NCBI RefSeq assembly: GCF_027912675.1 | Contig: NZ_CP115757.1 | Location: 1,674,001-1,738,000 of the forward strand | From: Paracoccus sp. SCSIO 75233 | GTDB lineage: Bacteria; Pseudomonadota; Alphaproteobacteria; Rhodobacterales; Rhodobacteraceae | Length of the DNA stretch: 64,000 nucleotides | Direction: 5' to 3' | Part shown: piece after piece, positions 17,242 to 26,373 of the stretch | Position numbering within the stretch: position 1 is the stretch's first letter | Layout of the letters: each line of letters opens with the position of its first letter | Program-made: the position numbers and the translations under genes | The notes under the pieces: model-generated | What the model was told of the DNA's origin: nothing | Databases searched by the model: none | Seen by the model: only the letters and a program-made list of their open reading frames with translations

Positions 17242-18078
17242 TTAACTTTCACCGCCGATTGACGGCATCGCAGGGGCAAGCCTGCCGCCGTCGCGGACCG
17301 GCCAGATCTGGCGCGCAAGCCCGGTGCGGTCATCGGTTTCGACCATCACCCCACACAGGCTGACATCGCCCCCGGCTGGCGTGAAGCGCTCGCGGCTCAT
17401 GCCGGTGACAAAGCGGCGCATGGGTTCTGCCTTTTCCATGCCGATGACGCTGTCATAATCCCCGCACATCCCGGCATCGGTCAGATAGCCGGTGCCGCGC
17501 GGCAGGATTTGCGCATCGCCGGTCGGGACATGGGTGTGGGTGCCTGCCACAAGGCTGGCGCGCCCGTCGCAGAAATGCCCTGCCGCCATCTTCTCCGACG
17601 TTGCTTCGGCGTGGAAATCGATCATTACCGCCTGCACACCGGCCATCGCCCCCATCGGATGCGCCCGCAGGACCGTATCAAGCGCGGAGAACGGGTCGTC
17701 AAAGGCGCGTTTCATGAACACATTGCCCAGCACCTGCGCGACGAGGACCTTGCGCCCCCGCGACGCCTCGAACACGGCAACCCCGCGACCGGGGGCGTCC
17801 TTGGCGAAGTTGATGGGCCGCAGCACCCGCGGTTCCTTCTCGATAAAGCCCAGCATGTCGCGCTGATCGAAGGCATGATCGCCCAGCGTCACCACATCGG
17901 CGCCGGCGCTGAGCAGAAGCTGGGCATGCCCCCCGGTCAGCCCCATCCCGCCCGAGGCGTTTTCGCCGTTCACGATACAGAAATCGGCGCGCGTGGCGGA
18001 TTTCAGCCCGGCCAGACGATCCACAACCGCCGCACGACCGGCGCGGCCCATAACGTCGCCAAGAAACAATATCCGCAT
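17242..18078 (-). CDS. YmdB-like metallophosphoesterase (TIGR00282 family)
   Basis: A 278-residue cytoplasmic phosphodiesterase. Metal-binding motifs in order: FLGDVMGRAGR (D8), IVNGENASGGMG, TLGDHAFDQ (usually GNHxxD), DFHAEATSEK and AGTHTHVPTGD. Bacillus YmdB cleaves 2',3'-cyclic nucleotides; the function in alphaproteobacteria is undefined. The start at 18078 gives the conserved MRILFLGDV N terminus and a GGGGG ribosome site; a longer frame from 18228 would overlap the divergent chemoreceptor. Confidence 0.85.
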   Translation of the reverse strand: MRILFLGDVMGRAGRAAVVDRLAGLKSATRADFCIVNGENASGGMGLTGGHAQLLLSAGADVVTLGDHAFDQRDMLGFIEKEPRVLRPINFAKDAPGRGVAVFEASRGRKVLVAQVLGNVFMKRAFDDPFSALDTVLRAHPMGAMAGVQAVMIDFHAEATSEKMAAGHFCDGRASLVAGTHTHVPTGDAQILPRGTGYLTDAGMCGDYDSVIGMEKAEPMRRFVTGMSRERFTPAGGDVSLCGVMVETDDRTGLARQIWPVRDGGRLAPAMPSIGGES

Positions 18079-18215
18079 TCGCCCCCCTGCGAGTCGCCGG
18101 GAATTTAGGCGGCTGATAACGGAAAACGCTGAGCCTTTCCAGAAATTTGCCGGGAATAAAGCGGATTTTAATCTTTGATAGATAAAACCGTCGCCAGCAA
18201 ACCGAGAGGACGGCG

Positions 18216-19523
18216 ATGACCGAATCAATTCAGATTACCGACAGCGACCGGGTTCGCGCGCTGAGCAACGCGCAGGCCGTGATCGAGTTCAAGCCCGACG
18301 GGACAATTCTGGACGCCAATGAGAATTTCCTGTCCCTGATGGGTTATCGGCGCGACGATATTGTCGGGCGGCATCATCGCACCTTCGTGCGGCCAGACCA
18401 TGTGAACAGCATCGAATATGCCGATTTCTGGCGGCAGCTCAGCTCTGGCGCGGCCTTCACCGGCGAGTTTGAACGGGTGAACCGCGACGGTGCCCGGGTG
18501 TGGATAAGCGGCAGCTATGTGCCGCTGATCGACACGGCCGGACAGGTGCGCGGCGTGCTGAAGATGGCGACGGACATCACAGCGAAGAAACGCGCTGTCG
18601 AAGGGATTATCGACGGGCTGGTCCAGCTGGCTGACGGGAAGCTGACCTACCGGCTGACGCAGGACATGCCGGCGGAGTTCCTCGGCGTGCGGGACAATTT
18701 CAACCGGACGGTCGAGAATTTCGCCGGTATGGTCGAGGATATCCGCGAACGCGCCAGCATGATCCACAAGGAGGCCGCCCAGATCGCGCAGGGTGCCGAC
18801 GATCTGGCCAAGCGCGGCGAAAGCCAGGCCGCATCGCTGGAGCAGACGGCGGCGGCGGTCGAGCAGATATCGGGCAATACCGCCACCACCAGCGGCGCCG
18901 CGCAGGAGGTGAACGACGCCGCCCAGAACGCGGAGAAGGTGGTGAAACACGGCAATGACGTGGTCGCAGACGCGGTCTCCGCCATCGAGCGGATCGAGCA
19001 GCATACGAAAAGCATGGGCGAATTCACCACGGTGATCGAGAATTTCGCCTTCCAGACCAATCTTCTGTCCATCAACGCCGCCGTGGAGGCCGCCCGCGCC
19101 GGTGAGGTCGGCCGGGGTTTCGCGGTCGTGGCGCAGGAGGTCCGCAACCTCGCCCAGCAATCGGGCAAGGCATCGCAGAGCATCGCGGAGCTGATCGGGA
19201 AAAGCGAGAACGAGGTGAAATCGGGCGCCGATCTGGTCCGTCAGACCGGCACCGCGCTGAACGATATTCAGACCGCCGTGCGCGACGTGGTCGGCAACAT
19301 CTCCGGCATCGCGCACGCCACGGCGGAACAGTCGACCGGCGTGCAGGAGGTCTCCTCCGCGCTGGCGCATCTCGACGGGGTCAATCAGGCCAATCTGTCA
19401 ATGTCGGAAAACTACGCAACGGCAGCAAGCTCGCTGTCCTCGCAGGTCGACGAACTGACGCAGTTGCTGGAGAAGTTCGAAACCGACACGGCACGGACGA
19501 CCCCGATCCGGCAGGTGGCGTGA
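18216..19523 (+). CDS. Soluble PAS-containing methyl-accepting chemotaxis protein
   Basis: A 435-residue receptor without a membrane segment. A PAS domain covers about residues 15-125 (FKPDGTILDANENFLSLMGY ... DITAKKRA), followed by a linker and a long MCP signalling coiled coil. The kinase-contact tip is FQTNLLSINAAVEAARAGE then GRGFAVVAQEVRNLAQQSG. PAS domains in such receptors often hold FAD or haem, so oxygen or redox sensing is plausible. No CheR/CheB-binding pentapeptide is seen at the C terminus. No other che genes are in the window. Confidence 0.88.
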   Translation: MTESIQITDSDRVRALSNAQAVIEFKPDGTILDANENFLSLMGYRRDDIVGRHHRTFVRPDHVNSIEYADFWRQLSSGAAFTGEFERVNRDGARVWISGSYVPLIDTAGQVRGVLKMATDITAKKRAVEGIIDGLVQLADGKLTYRLTQDMPAEFLGVRDNFNRTVENFAGMVEDIRERASMIHKEAAQIAQGADDLAKRGESQAASLEQTAAAVEQISGNTATTSGAAQEVNDAAQNAEKVVKHGNDVVADAVSAIERIEQHTKSMGEFTTVIENFAFQTNLLSINAAVEAARAGEVGRGFAVVAQEVRNLAQQSGKASQSIAELIGKSENEVKSGADLVRQTGTALNDIQTAVRDVVGNISGIAHATAEQSTGVQEVSSALAHLDGVNQANLSMSENYATAASSLSSQVDELTQLLEKFETDTARTTPIRQVA

Positions 19524-19741
19524 CCCACAGGCAGTTGGCGGCGGCGGCAGGGAACCTGCCGTCGGCGATCATGCAATTGGGCAACCACAGGACGCGTTAT
19601 AAGTTCGCCCTTTGCGGACGCTCCGCCGAGACCAAAAGCTGATCATGGGCGACGGATACACTGGGAACGGTATATCACCCGCGATTCGTGATACAGGAAA
19701 CAGCGAAAAAGTGAATGATTTCAAAGGACGAATTTGAAAAA

Positions 19742-19816
19742 TGGCAGCCCGTAGGGGAATCGAACCCCTCTTTCCAGGTTGAAAACCTGGCGTCCTAACC
19801 GATAGACGAACGGGCC
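19742..19816 (-). tRNA. tRNA-Glu (UUC)
   Basis: 75 nt including encoded CCA. Acceptor GGCCCGU pairs with ACGGGCU (one G-U), the T arm has GGTTCGATTCC, and the anticodon stem CCAGG/CCTGG encloses the loop TTTTCAA with anticodon TTC. It lies just downstream of recJ on the same strand. Confidence 0.96.
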
Positions 19817-19920
19817 AGCCTTCGCGGCAAGGGGCGTTGCCCCGTGGCGTGGAGCGGTGTTTAGGTCAGCCGCGCCGGGGCTGCAAGACGAAAAATCGCC
19901 TTTCCGGAAAATTTCTTCCG

Positions 19921-21660
19921 CTAGAGCGAGGCCGCATCGTCGAGGCGCAGGCGGACGCGGCTGCGGCCGCCCCATTGCGACAGTTCCAGCTTGCCGGCGA
20001 TGTGGAAACGCCTGCCTTTCGCGCCCATCAGCGCCGGGCCGAGCGGGCCGGACATGGCACCCCAGGCGACCGCCTCCAGCGGGTTTTGCCCGCTCGCGCG
20101 GAACGTCGCGCGCAGGTGGCCGTCGCCCATGCCCGCCACGCTGTCCAGCAACAGATCAGAGAACGCATAGCGCGGCGCGGGGGCCGCCTGACCGAAGGGG
20201 CCTGCGGCCTCGATCATGTCCATCAGTTCGGGCGTGGCAGCGGCGGGTTCCATCAGGCCGGAGATGCGCAGATCGTTGACGCCGCTTCGCCCGGCCAGCT
20301 CCGGCGCGATCAGATCGGCCAGCCGCGCCATTGCCGCCTCGATCCCGGCGGCGGCGACGGTCAGACCGGCGGCCATTTTGTGGCCCCCGCCCTTCTCGAT
20401 CAGCCCTTCGGCGGCCAGACGCTGCACGGCATGGCCCAGATCGACCCCCGGCACCGACCGGGCGGAGCCCTTGCCGATGCCGTCTTCGACCCCGATCACC
20501 ACGGAGGGCAGATTGCTGCGTTCCTTGATCCTGGCGGCGACGATGCCGACGACGCCGGGATGCCAGCCCTCGCCCGCGGCCCATGACAGCACGCTGTCGC
20601 CGCGCGCCTCCACCTGCGCCAGCGCCTCCTCCCGGACGGCGGCTTCGATGGCGCGGCGGTCGCGGTTCAGGTCGTCCAGCATCTCCGCCAGTTTCCGTGC
20701 CTCCGCCGCGTCGACGGCGCTGAGGCAGCGGGCGCCGAGATCGGCCTTGCCGACCCGCCCCCCGGCATTGACCCGTGGCCCGAGCATGAAGCCCAGATGA
20801 AAGCTCGACGGTGCCGTATCCAGCCGCGACACATCCGAGAGCGCGACAAGCCCCGGACGCTGCCGCCGCGCCATGATCGCCAGACCCTGCCGGACGAAGG
20901 CCCGGTTCACCCCGATCAGCGGCGCGACATCGGCCACCGTGGCAAGCGCGACCAGATCCAGCATCGGGAGAAGCTGCGGTTCCTTTTTGCCCTGTTCCCG
21001 CAGCACCCGGCCTGCCTGTACCAGCGTCAGGAACACGACGCCCGCCGCGCAGAGATGGCCGAGTCCGCCATCCTCGTCCTGCCGGTTCGGGTTCACCACG
21101 GCGAGCGCGGGCGGCAGGGTCTCGCCGCCCAGATGGTGATCCAGCACGATCACATCCGCCGCGTCCGCCGCCGCCAGCGCATCATGCGACAGCGTCCCGC
21201 AATCGACGCACACGATCAGATCATGCGAGGCCGCAAGCTCCGCCATTGCAGGCGCATTGGGACCGTAGCCCTCATCTATCCGATCCGGGATATACAGCGT
21301 CGCATCCCGCCCCTGCTGGCGCAGCCAGTCGAGCAGCAGCGCCGCCGAAGACCCGCCATCGACGTCATAATCAGCAAAGATCGCAATCCGCTCCCCGCCC
21401 GTGGCCGCCGCAACCAGCCGCGCCGCTGCCGGTTCCATATCGCGCAGCAAAAGCGGATCGGGCAGCATGTCGCGCAAGGTCGGGGCGAGGTAGCCCGCGG
21501 CCTCCGCCACCACCACCCCCCGCTCGGCCAGAATGCGTGCGACCGGCAGCGGCAATGCGGCGGTTTGCGACAGGGCTTCGGCACGGCGGGTGACGTTGTC
21601 ATCCGGTCCGACCCAGCGGCGATGCGTGAGGGAATCTGAGACGTTGAGGAAATCGGTCAT
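19921..21660 (-). CDS. recJ: Single-stranded-DNA-specific exonuclease RecJ
   Basis: A 579-residue 5'-3' ssDNA exonuclease for recombination and mismatch repair. DHH-family motifs: IFADYDVDG (DYDVDG at 97-102), CVDCGTL, VIVLDHHLGGE (DHH), then the DHHA1 part with GPRVNAGGRVGKADLG and GGGHKMAAGLTV. The C-terminal OB-like domain ends with RVRLRLDDAASL. Near the other DNA repair genes 21.8-27.4 kb but in a separate unit, 101 bases downstream of pdeM. Confidence 0.95.
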   Translation of the reverse strand: MTDFLNVSDSLTHRRWVGPDDNVTRRAEALSQTAALPLPVARILAERGVVVAEAAGYLAPTLRDMLPDPLLLRDMEPAAARLVAAATGGERIAIFADYDVDGGSSAALLLDWLRQQGRDATLYIPDRIDEGYGPNAPAMAELAASHDLIVCVDCGTLSHDALAAADAADVIVLDHHLGGETLPPALAVVNPNRQDEDGGLGHLCAAGVVFLTLVQAGRVLREQGKKEPQLLPMLDLVALATVADVAPLIGVNRAFVRQGLAIMARRQRPGLVALSDVSRLDTAPSSFHLGFMLGPRVNAGGRVGKADLGARCLSAVDAAEARKLAEMLDDLNRDRRAIEAAVREEALAQVEARGDSVLSWAAGEGWHPGVVGIVAARIKERSNLPSVVIGVEDGIGKGSARSVPGVDLGHAVQRLAAEGLIEKGGGHKMAAGLTVAAAGIEAAMARLADLIAPELAGRSGVNDLRISGLMEPAAATPELMDMIEAAGPFGQAAPAPRYAFSDLLLDSVAGMGDGHLRATFRASGQNPLEAVAWGAMSGPLGPALMGAKGRRFHIAGKLELSQWGGRSRVRLRLDDAASL

Positions 21661-21761
21661 GGCAGGGCGTTGAAAGGCGTCATTCTTGGAGGGCTGTCTG
21701 TCACCATGTCGTAGGCCATCCCTATAGGGGCGTCCAGCAGAACCCCCTTGACCCTTCCGCG

Positions 21762-22403
21762 CTATCCCGCGCGGTTGAGCGGGATTGCCAGCGCCGCCCG
21801 GCCTGTCAGGATCGCCCGCCCCTCCGGCACCAGCGCGCTCAGGGCCGGACTGTCATGGCGCAGCCCGCCAGTATAGTGACCGAAGGCGGGCAGGATCACA
21901 TGCTGCGCGCCGATCAGGAAACAGGGGCGGCTGCGTCCGGCGAGCGTGGCTTTCGGGTGGTAATGACCCGAAATGTCCGGACCATCCCCGGCGATATGGC
22001 GCAGCGTGATACCGGCAAGCGCAATCTCCTCCGCCCCGGTCCGGGCGTCGTGATTGCCCGAGAGAAGCGTGCAGCGGCACCCGGCCATGATCGAATCGAG
22101 ATCGGCCCGGTCCTGCGGCGCCAACGCCTCCGCCGCCGCATCGTCATCATAGACGTCCCCCAGCAGCGCCAGATGCGAAGGAGAGACCGCCGCCATCTCC
22201 GCCCGCAGGCGCTGCAAGGTCTCGCGGCTTTCGAATGGCGGCAGAAGCGCGCCGCCGCGCCGCGCCATACGCTCGGATTTGCCCAGATGCAGATCCGCCA
22301 CGATCAGCATGTCCTGCGACGGCCAGTAAAGCGCACCGGAGGCGCGGGCGATGAAATCCTGCCCGGCAAATCGGAACGCGCAGCCATTCATATTGCCGTT
22401 CAT
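21762..22403 (-). CDS. pdeM: Ligase-associated metallophosphoesterase PdeM
   Basis: A 213-residue calcineurin-like phosphoesterase. Metal motifs: IVADLHLGKSE, LLGDVYDDD, LLSGNHDA and SGHYHPKA. Family members from this cluster have Mn-dependent nuclease/phosphodiesterase activity. It is the last gene of a four-gene repair operon; ATG overlaps the helicase stop (ATGA), supporting the 22403 start over an internal ATG at 22391. Confidence 0.9.
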   Translation of the reverse strand: MNGNMNGCAFRFAGQDFIARASGALYWPSQDMLIVADLHLGKSERMARRGGALLPPFESRETLQRLRAEMAAVSPSHLALLGDVYDDDAAAEALAPQDRADLDSIMAGCRCTLLSGNHDARTGAEEIALAGITLRHIAGDGPDISGHYHPKATLAGRSRPCFLIGAQHVILPAFGHYTGGLRHDSPALSALVPEGRAILTGRAALAIPLNRAG

Positions 22404-24796
22404 GCCGCCTCGCCCTCCAGCCCGGCCTCGGCCATCATCCGCGCGGCTTCCTCTTCCAGCAGGCGATCTTCGCCCATGCCGCGGATCGGGACCTTGCCGA
22501 CCTCCAGAAGAAGCGGCGCGGAGAGTGGCGTGACATGGGGCGGCGTGGCGTGAACGATCTCAGGTCGCGATGACAGCATCTCCTCAACCCGGCCAAAATC
22601 GACCAGCCCGCGCATCGCCTCTGACCGGGTCAGCCGCATCAGCAGATGATCGGGATCGTGGCGGCACAGCGTGTCATAGATGATGTCGCTGGAAAACGTC
22701 GCCTGCTTGCCGGATTTGCGCTGCCCCGGCAGGTTGCGCTGCAACAGCCCCGCCACCATCGCCACATTGCGGAAACTGCGCTTCATCACCGCGTTTTCGC
22801 CCAGCCAGTCATCCAGACCGTCGCGCAGCGCCTCCGGCGCGAAGAACGGCGCGGGATCGGTCACCGGGTCCATTGACCAGATCAGCAGCGCATAATCGGT
22901 GGCGACGAAGCCCAGCGGGCCAAGCCCCGCCTCCTCCATCCGCCTTGTGACCAGCAGTCCGAGCGTCTGGTTCGCGTTTTGCCCCGCAAAGCTGTAGGCG
23001 CAGAAATAGGCGCGGCCACGCAGGAAGCTCTCGCAGGTCAGCGTGCCGGGCTGCGGCAGGACGGAAATCTCGCGCTGCAATTCCAGCCAGTCCTGCGTAT
23101 GCCTGGGCAGCGCGTCCCAAGCATCGGGGTTGCCGATCAGCGCCAGAACCCGCGCCGACAACTCAGTCGAGGTGGCCAGCTTGGTGCCGCTGAACACCGC
23201 AATCCTCGGGGTTTTCGACGGCTGCGGCGTGACCTCGACCACCATTTCGCGCAGCCGGTCATATCGCACGGTTTGCCCGCCGATCAGGAAGGTGTCACCG
23301 GGGGCGAGACTGGCGGCAAAGCCTTCCTCAACCTCGCCCAGCGGGGCACCGCCATTGCGACGCCTGACCTTCAGCGTTTCGGTATCGGTGATGGTGCCGA
23401 TATTCATGCGGATCATCCGGGCAGCACGGGGATCACGCAGCTGCCATTTGCCGTCCCGTTCAACCAGCCTTTGCCAGCGGTCATAGGCACGCAGCGCATA
23501 ACCGCCGGTCGCCACGAAATCGAGGCAATCGTCGAATTGCGCCCGGCTGAGCGAGGCGTAAGGTCCGGCACTGCGGAACTCCGCAAACAGCGCATCCGCC
23601 GCGAATGGCCCGGCGCAGGCGGTTAGCAATATCTGCTGGCAGATCACGTCCAGCCCGCCCCATTCCCCGACCGGGCCGCGCCCCTCGCCATCCAGATCGC
23701 CCTCTGCCACGGCTTGCAGGGCGGCAACACACTCGATGATCTCGAAACGGTTCGCGGGCACGATCCGGGCTTTCGACGGGGCGTTATAACGGTGATTGGC
23801 CCGCCCGATGCGCTGCACCAGACGTTTCACGTTTTTCGGCGCGCCGACCTGAATCACCAGATCCACATCGCCCCAGTCGATGCCGAGATCGAGGCTGCCC
23901 GTCGCCACGACCGCGCGCAATTCGCCCGCCGCCATCGCAGCCTCAACCCGCGTGCGAACCTCCCGCGCCAAGGAGCCGTGATGCAGCCCGATGGGGAGGT
24001 TGTTGTCGTTGACCGCCCAGAGCGATTGGAAAAACAGCTCGGCCTGCGCGCGGGTATTGATGAAAACCAGAGTCAGCCGCGCGTCTTCTATCGCTGCCAT
24101 CACGTCGCGCGCGGCATAGCCCCCGCCCCCGCCGGACCAGGGCGGCGGGTGTGTCGTCTCCAGCATGGCAATGTCGGGCGCGGGACCGGGATCGGCCAGC
24201 ACGATGCGCGCCCCGCCCAGATATTGCGCAAGCGCCTGCGGGTTCTCGACCGTCGCCGACAGTGCGCTGACGGTCAGGTCGGGGGCAAGGCTGCGCAAAC
24301 GGGCGAGGCCCAGCATCAACTGCTCGCCGCGTTTGGATTCGGCAAGCGCGTGGATTTCGTCGATCACCACCCGCTTGAGGCTGCCGAAGATCTGCGGCGC
24401 CTCCGGGTAGGACAGCATCAGGGCGAGGCTTTCCGGCGTGGTCAGCAGGATCTGCGGCGGGTCGACACGCTGCCGCGCGCGGCGCGCGGCGGCTGTGTCG
24501 CCGGTGCGGTCCTCGATGCGGATGTCCAGATCCAGATCGGCAACCGGGCGCGACAGGTTCCGTGCAATATCATGGGTCAGCGCTTTCAGCGGCGAGACAT
24601 AAAGCGTGTGCAGCCCCGGACGGGCATCATCCATCAACGCGGCCAGCGTCGGCATAAACCCGGCCAGCGTCTTGCCCCCGCCGGTCGGCGCGATCAGCAG
24701 CGTGTCGTCGGTCGCCTCGAACAGCTCAAGCTGATGCGGGTGCGGGGTCCAGCCCTGCCGGGCGAACCAAGCGTCAATCGGGGCGGGCAGGCTCAT
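22400..24796 (-). CDS. Ligase-associated DEXH-box helicase (Lhr-core type)
   Basis: A 798-residue superfamily 2 helicase matching the Lhr core: Walker A APTGGGKT (36-43), Walker B/DEXH VIDEIHAL, SALSATVENP, the second RecA domain with LVFINTRAQAELFFQSLW, VVATGSLDLGIDWGDVD and VQRIGRANHR, then winged-helix and Lhr-specific domains. It translocates on single-stranded DNA, unwinding RNA:DNA hybrids in studied homologues. Coupled by ATGA overlaps to the ligase and to pdeM. Confidence 0.92.
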   Translation of the reverse strand: MSLPAPIDAWFARQGWTPHPHQLELFEATDDTLLIAPTGGGKTLAGFMPTLAALMDDARPGLHTLYVSPLKALTHDIARNLSRPVADLDLDIRIEDRTGDTAAARRARQRVDPPQILLTTPESLALMLSYPEAPQIFGSLKRVVIDEIHALAESKRGEQLMLGLARLRSLAPDLTVSALSATVENPQALAQYLGGARIVLADPGPAPDIAMLETTHPPPWSGGGGGYAARDVMAAIEDARLTLVFINTRAQAELFFQSLWAVNDNNLPIGLHHGSLAREVRTRVEAAMAAGELRAVVATGSLDLGIDWGDVDLVIQVGAPKNVKRLVQRIGRANHRYNAPSKARIVPANRFEIIECVAALQAVAEGDLDGEGRGPVGEWGGLDVICQQILLTACAGPFAADALFAEFRSAGPYASLSRAQFDDCLDFVATGGYALRAYDRWQRLVERDGKWQLRDPRAARMIRMNIGTITDTETLKVRRRNGGAPLGEVEEGFAASLAPGDTFLIGGQTVRYDRLREMVVEVTPQPSKTPRIAVFSGTKLATSTELSARVLALIGNPDAWDALPRHTQDWLELQREISVLPQPGTLTCESFLRGRAYFCAYSFAGQNANQTLGLLVTRRMEEAGLGPLGFVATDYALLIWSMDPVTDPAPFFAPEALRDGLDDWLGENAVMKRSFRNVAMVAGLLQRNLPGQRKSGKQATFSSDIIYDTLCRHDPDHLLMRLTRSEAMRGLVDFGRVEEMLSSRPEIVHATPPHVTPLSAPLLLEVGKVPIRGMGEDRLLEEEAARMMAEAGLEGEAA

Positions 24797-26373
24797 GTCA
24801 GTTCGGGCGGCAGCATGTCGCGCAAGGTCTCGATCCGGTCGGCCTCGCCTGCCGGCTTGTCGTCGCGGATGCGGCTGATCCGGGGAAAGCGCATCGCCAC
24901 GCCGGATTTGTGCCGGGTGGAGCGGTTCAGCCCTTCGAACGCGACCTCAACCACCTTCTTCTGCGCCACGGCACGGACCGGACCGAAGCGGTCCACGGTG
25001 TTGTTCCTGACGAAGCGGTCGAGATCCTTCAATTCTTCATCCGTAAAGCCGAAATACGCCTTGCCGACCGGCACCAGCTCGCCCCCGTCCCAGACCCCGA
25101 AGGTGAAATCCGAATAATAGCCCGAGCGTTTGCCGTGGCCCCGTTGGGCATACATCAGCACCGCGTCGATGACCATCGGGTCGCGCTTCCATTTGAACCA
25201 CGGCCCCTTGATCCGCCCGGCCTGATAGGCACTGTCGCGGCGTTTCAGCATGATACCTTCGATCACGGCATCAGGTGGCGCGGCCCGCAAAGCGGCAAGG
25301 TCATCCCATGTGCCGAAGGAAAGAAGCGGCGAGGCGTCGATGCGGCGGTCATCCAGCCCCTCGATGGCGGCCTCCAGCCGAACGCGGCGCGATGTGAACG
25401 GCATCTGCCGCAGATCGCGCCCGCCCCAGATCAGCAGATCATAGGCGCGCAGCCCCGCCGGATGGCTCGCCAGCAGCTTCTTTGAAACGGTCTTGCGGTT
25501 CAGCCTTTGTTGCAGATCACCAAAGCTGCCCACCTGATCGCCGCGCCGGACCAGCAATTCGCCGTCGATCACCCCGTCGAAGTCCAGCCGGTCGAGCAGA
25601 TCGGGAAACGCCCCGCCAATATCCTCGCCCGTCCGGGAATAGAGCCGCCGCGTGCCCTGATCGGACACCGCCTGAACCCGAATGCCATCCCATTTCCATT
25701 CGGCGGCGAAATCACTGGGGTCGAGCGCTTGCAGTGCGGCCAGATCGGTCGCGGTCGACAGCATCACCGGGCGGAACGGGGCAAGCGCCGCGGATTGGGG
25801 CTTATCGCCGCCCTCGGCCCACGCGAATAGCTCCAGATAGGGCGGTTTCAGACCGTGCCAGATTTCCTCGATTTCGGTCAGCGGCAGATCGCCATATTCC
25901 GCAAGCGCCGCCCGCGCCAGCCGGGCAGAGACCCCGACGCGCAGCCCGCCCGTGGCGAGTTTCAGATAGGCGTAACGCTCCGACGGGTTCAGCGCATCCA
26001 GCCGCGCGGCGATCAGCGCGGGCAGCCCGGCCTTGCCGGTGGATTGAAGTTCCCCGACCAGCATCGGCAATGGCAGGTCGGTATCATTTGGCGGCGTCTC
26101 CGGCGCGGGCCAGATCAGGGCAATCGTCTCGGCCAGATCGCCGACAAAATCGTAACTCGCCACGAAAAGCTGTTCGTCCACCCGTTCCGTCACCAGTCCG
26201 CGCAGCATCGACGGGGTCACGGCGCGCAGTTTCAGATCGCCGGTCAGCGCCGCAAGCGCCAGCCCCCGCTCCGGGTGAGGCGTCGCGCCGAAATAGCGGG
26301 CCAGCAGCCGCAGCTTGCCATTGCGCTGCGGGGTGAAGGCGAGCCGTTCGAGGAGATGGGCAAACTCGCGCAT
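24793..26373 (-). CDS. ATP-dependent DNA ligase (repair-cluster type)
   Basis: A 526-residue ligase with N-terminal DNA-binding domain, nucleotidyltransferase core and OB fold. Motif I is EWKWDGIRVQ with nucleophile K227; then LYSRTGEDI, VIDGELLV (III), EGIMLKRRDSAYQAG (IV) and WFKWKRDP (V). The end holds the OB-fold motif VVEVAFEGL and the RFPRISRIRDDK block. The start is set at 26373 (MREFAHLLERL), where ATG overlaps the exonuclease stop by one base. It adds to the NAD-dependent LigA expected elsewhere. Confidence 0.93.
   Translation of the reverse strand: MREFAHLLERLAFTPQRNGKLRLLARYFGATPHPERGLALAALTGDLKLRAVTPSMLRGLVTERVDEQLFVASYDFVGDLAETIALIWPAPETPPNDTDLPLPMLVGELQSTGKAGLPALIAARLDALNPSERYAYLKLATGGLRVGVSARLARAALAEYGDLPLTEIEEIWHGLKPPYLELFAWAEGGDKPQSAALAPFRPVMLSTATDLAALQALDPSDFAAEWKWDGIRVQAVSDQGTRRLYSRTGEDIGGAFPDLLDRLDFDGVIDGELLVRRGDQVGSFGDLQQRLNRKTVSKKLLASHPAGLRAYDLLIWGGRDLRQMPFTSRRVRLEAAIEGLDDRRIDASPLLSFGTWDDLAALRAAPPDAVIEGIMLKRRDSAYQAGRIKGPWFKWKRDPMVIDAVLMYAQRGHGKRSGYYSDFTFGVWDGGELVPVGKAYFGFTDEELKDLDRFVRNNTVDRFGPVRAVAQKKVVEVAFEGLNRSTRHKSGVAMRFPRISRIRDDKPAGEADRIETLRDMLPPELT

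Noticed and set aside
19532-19580. Terminator after the chemoreceptor gene (GGCAGG-GAA-CCTGCC)
   Set aside because: The stem is only 6 bp with a 3-nt loop and no U-run follows; not strong enough to list.
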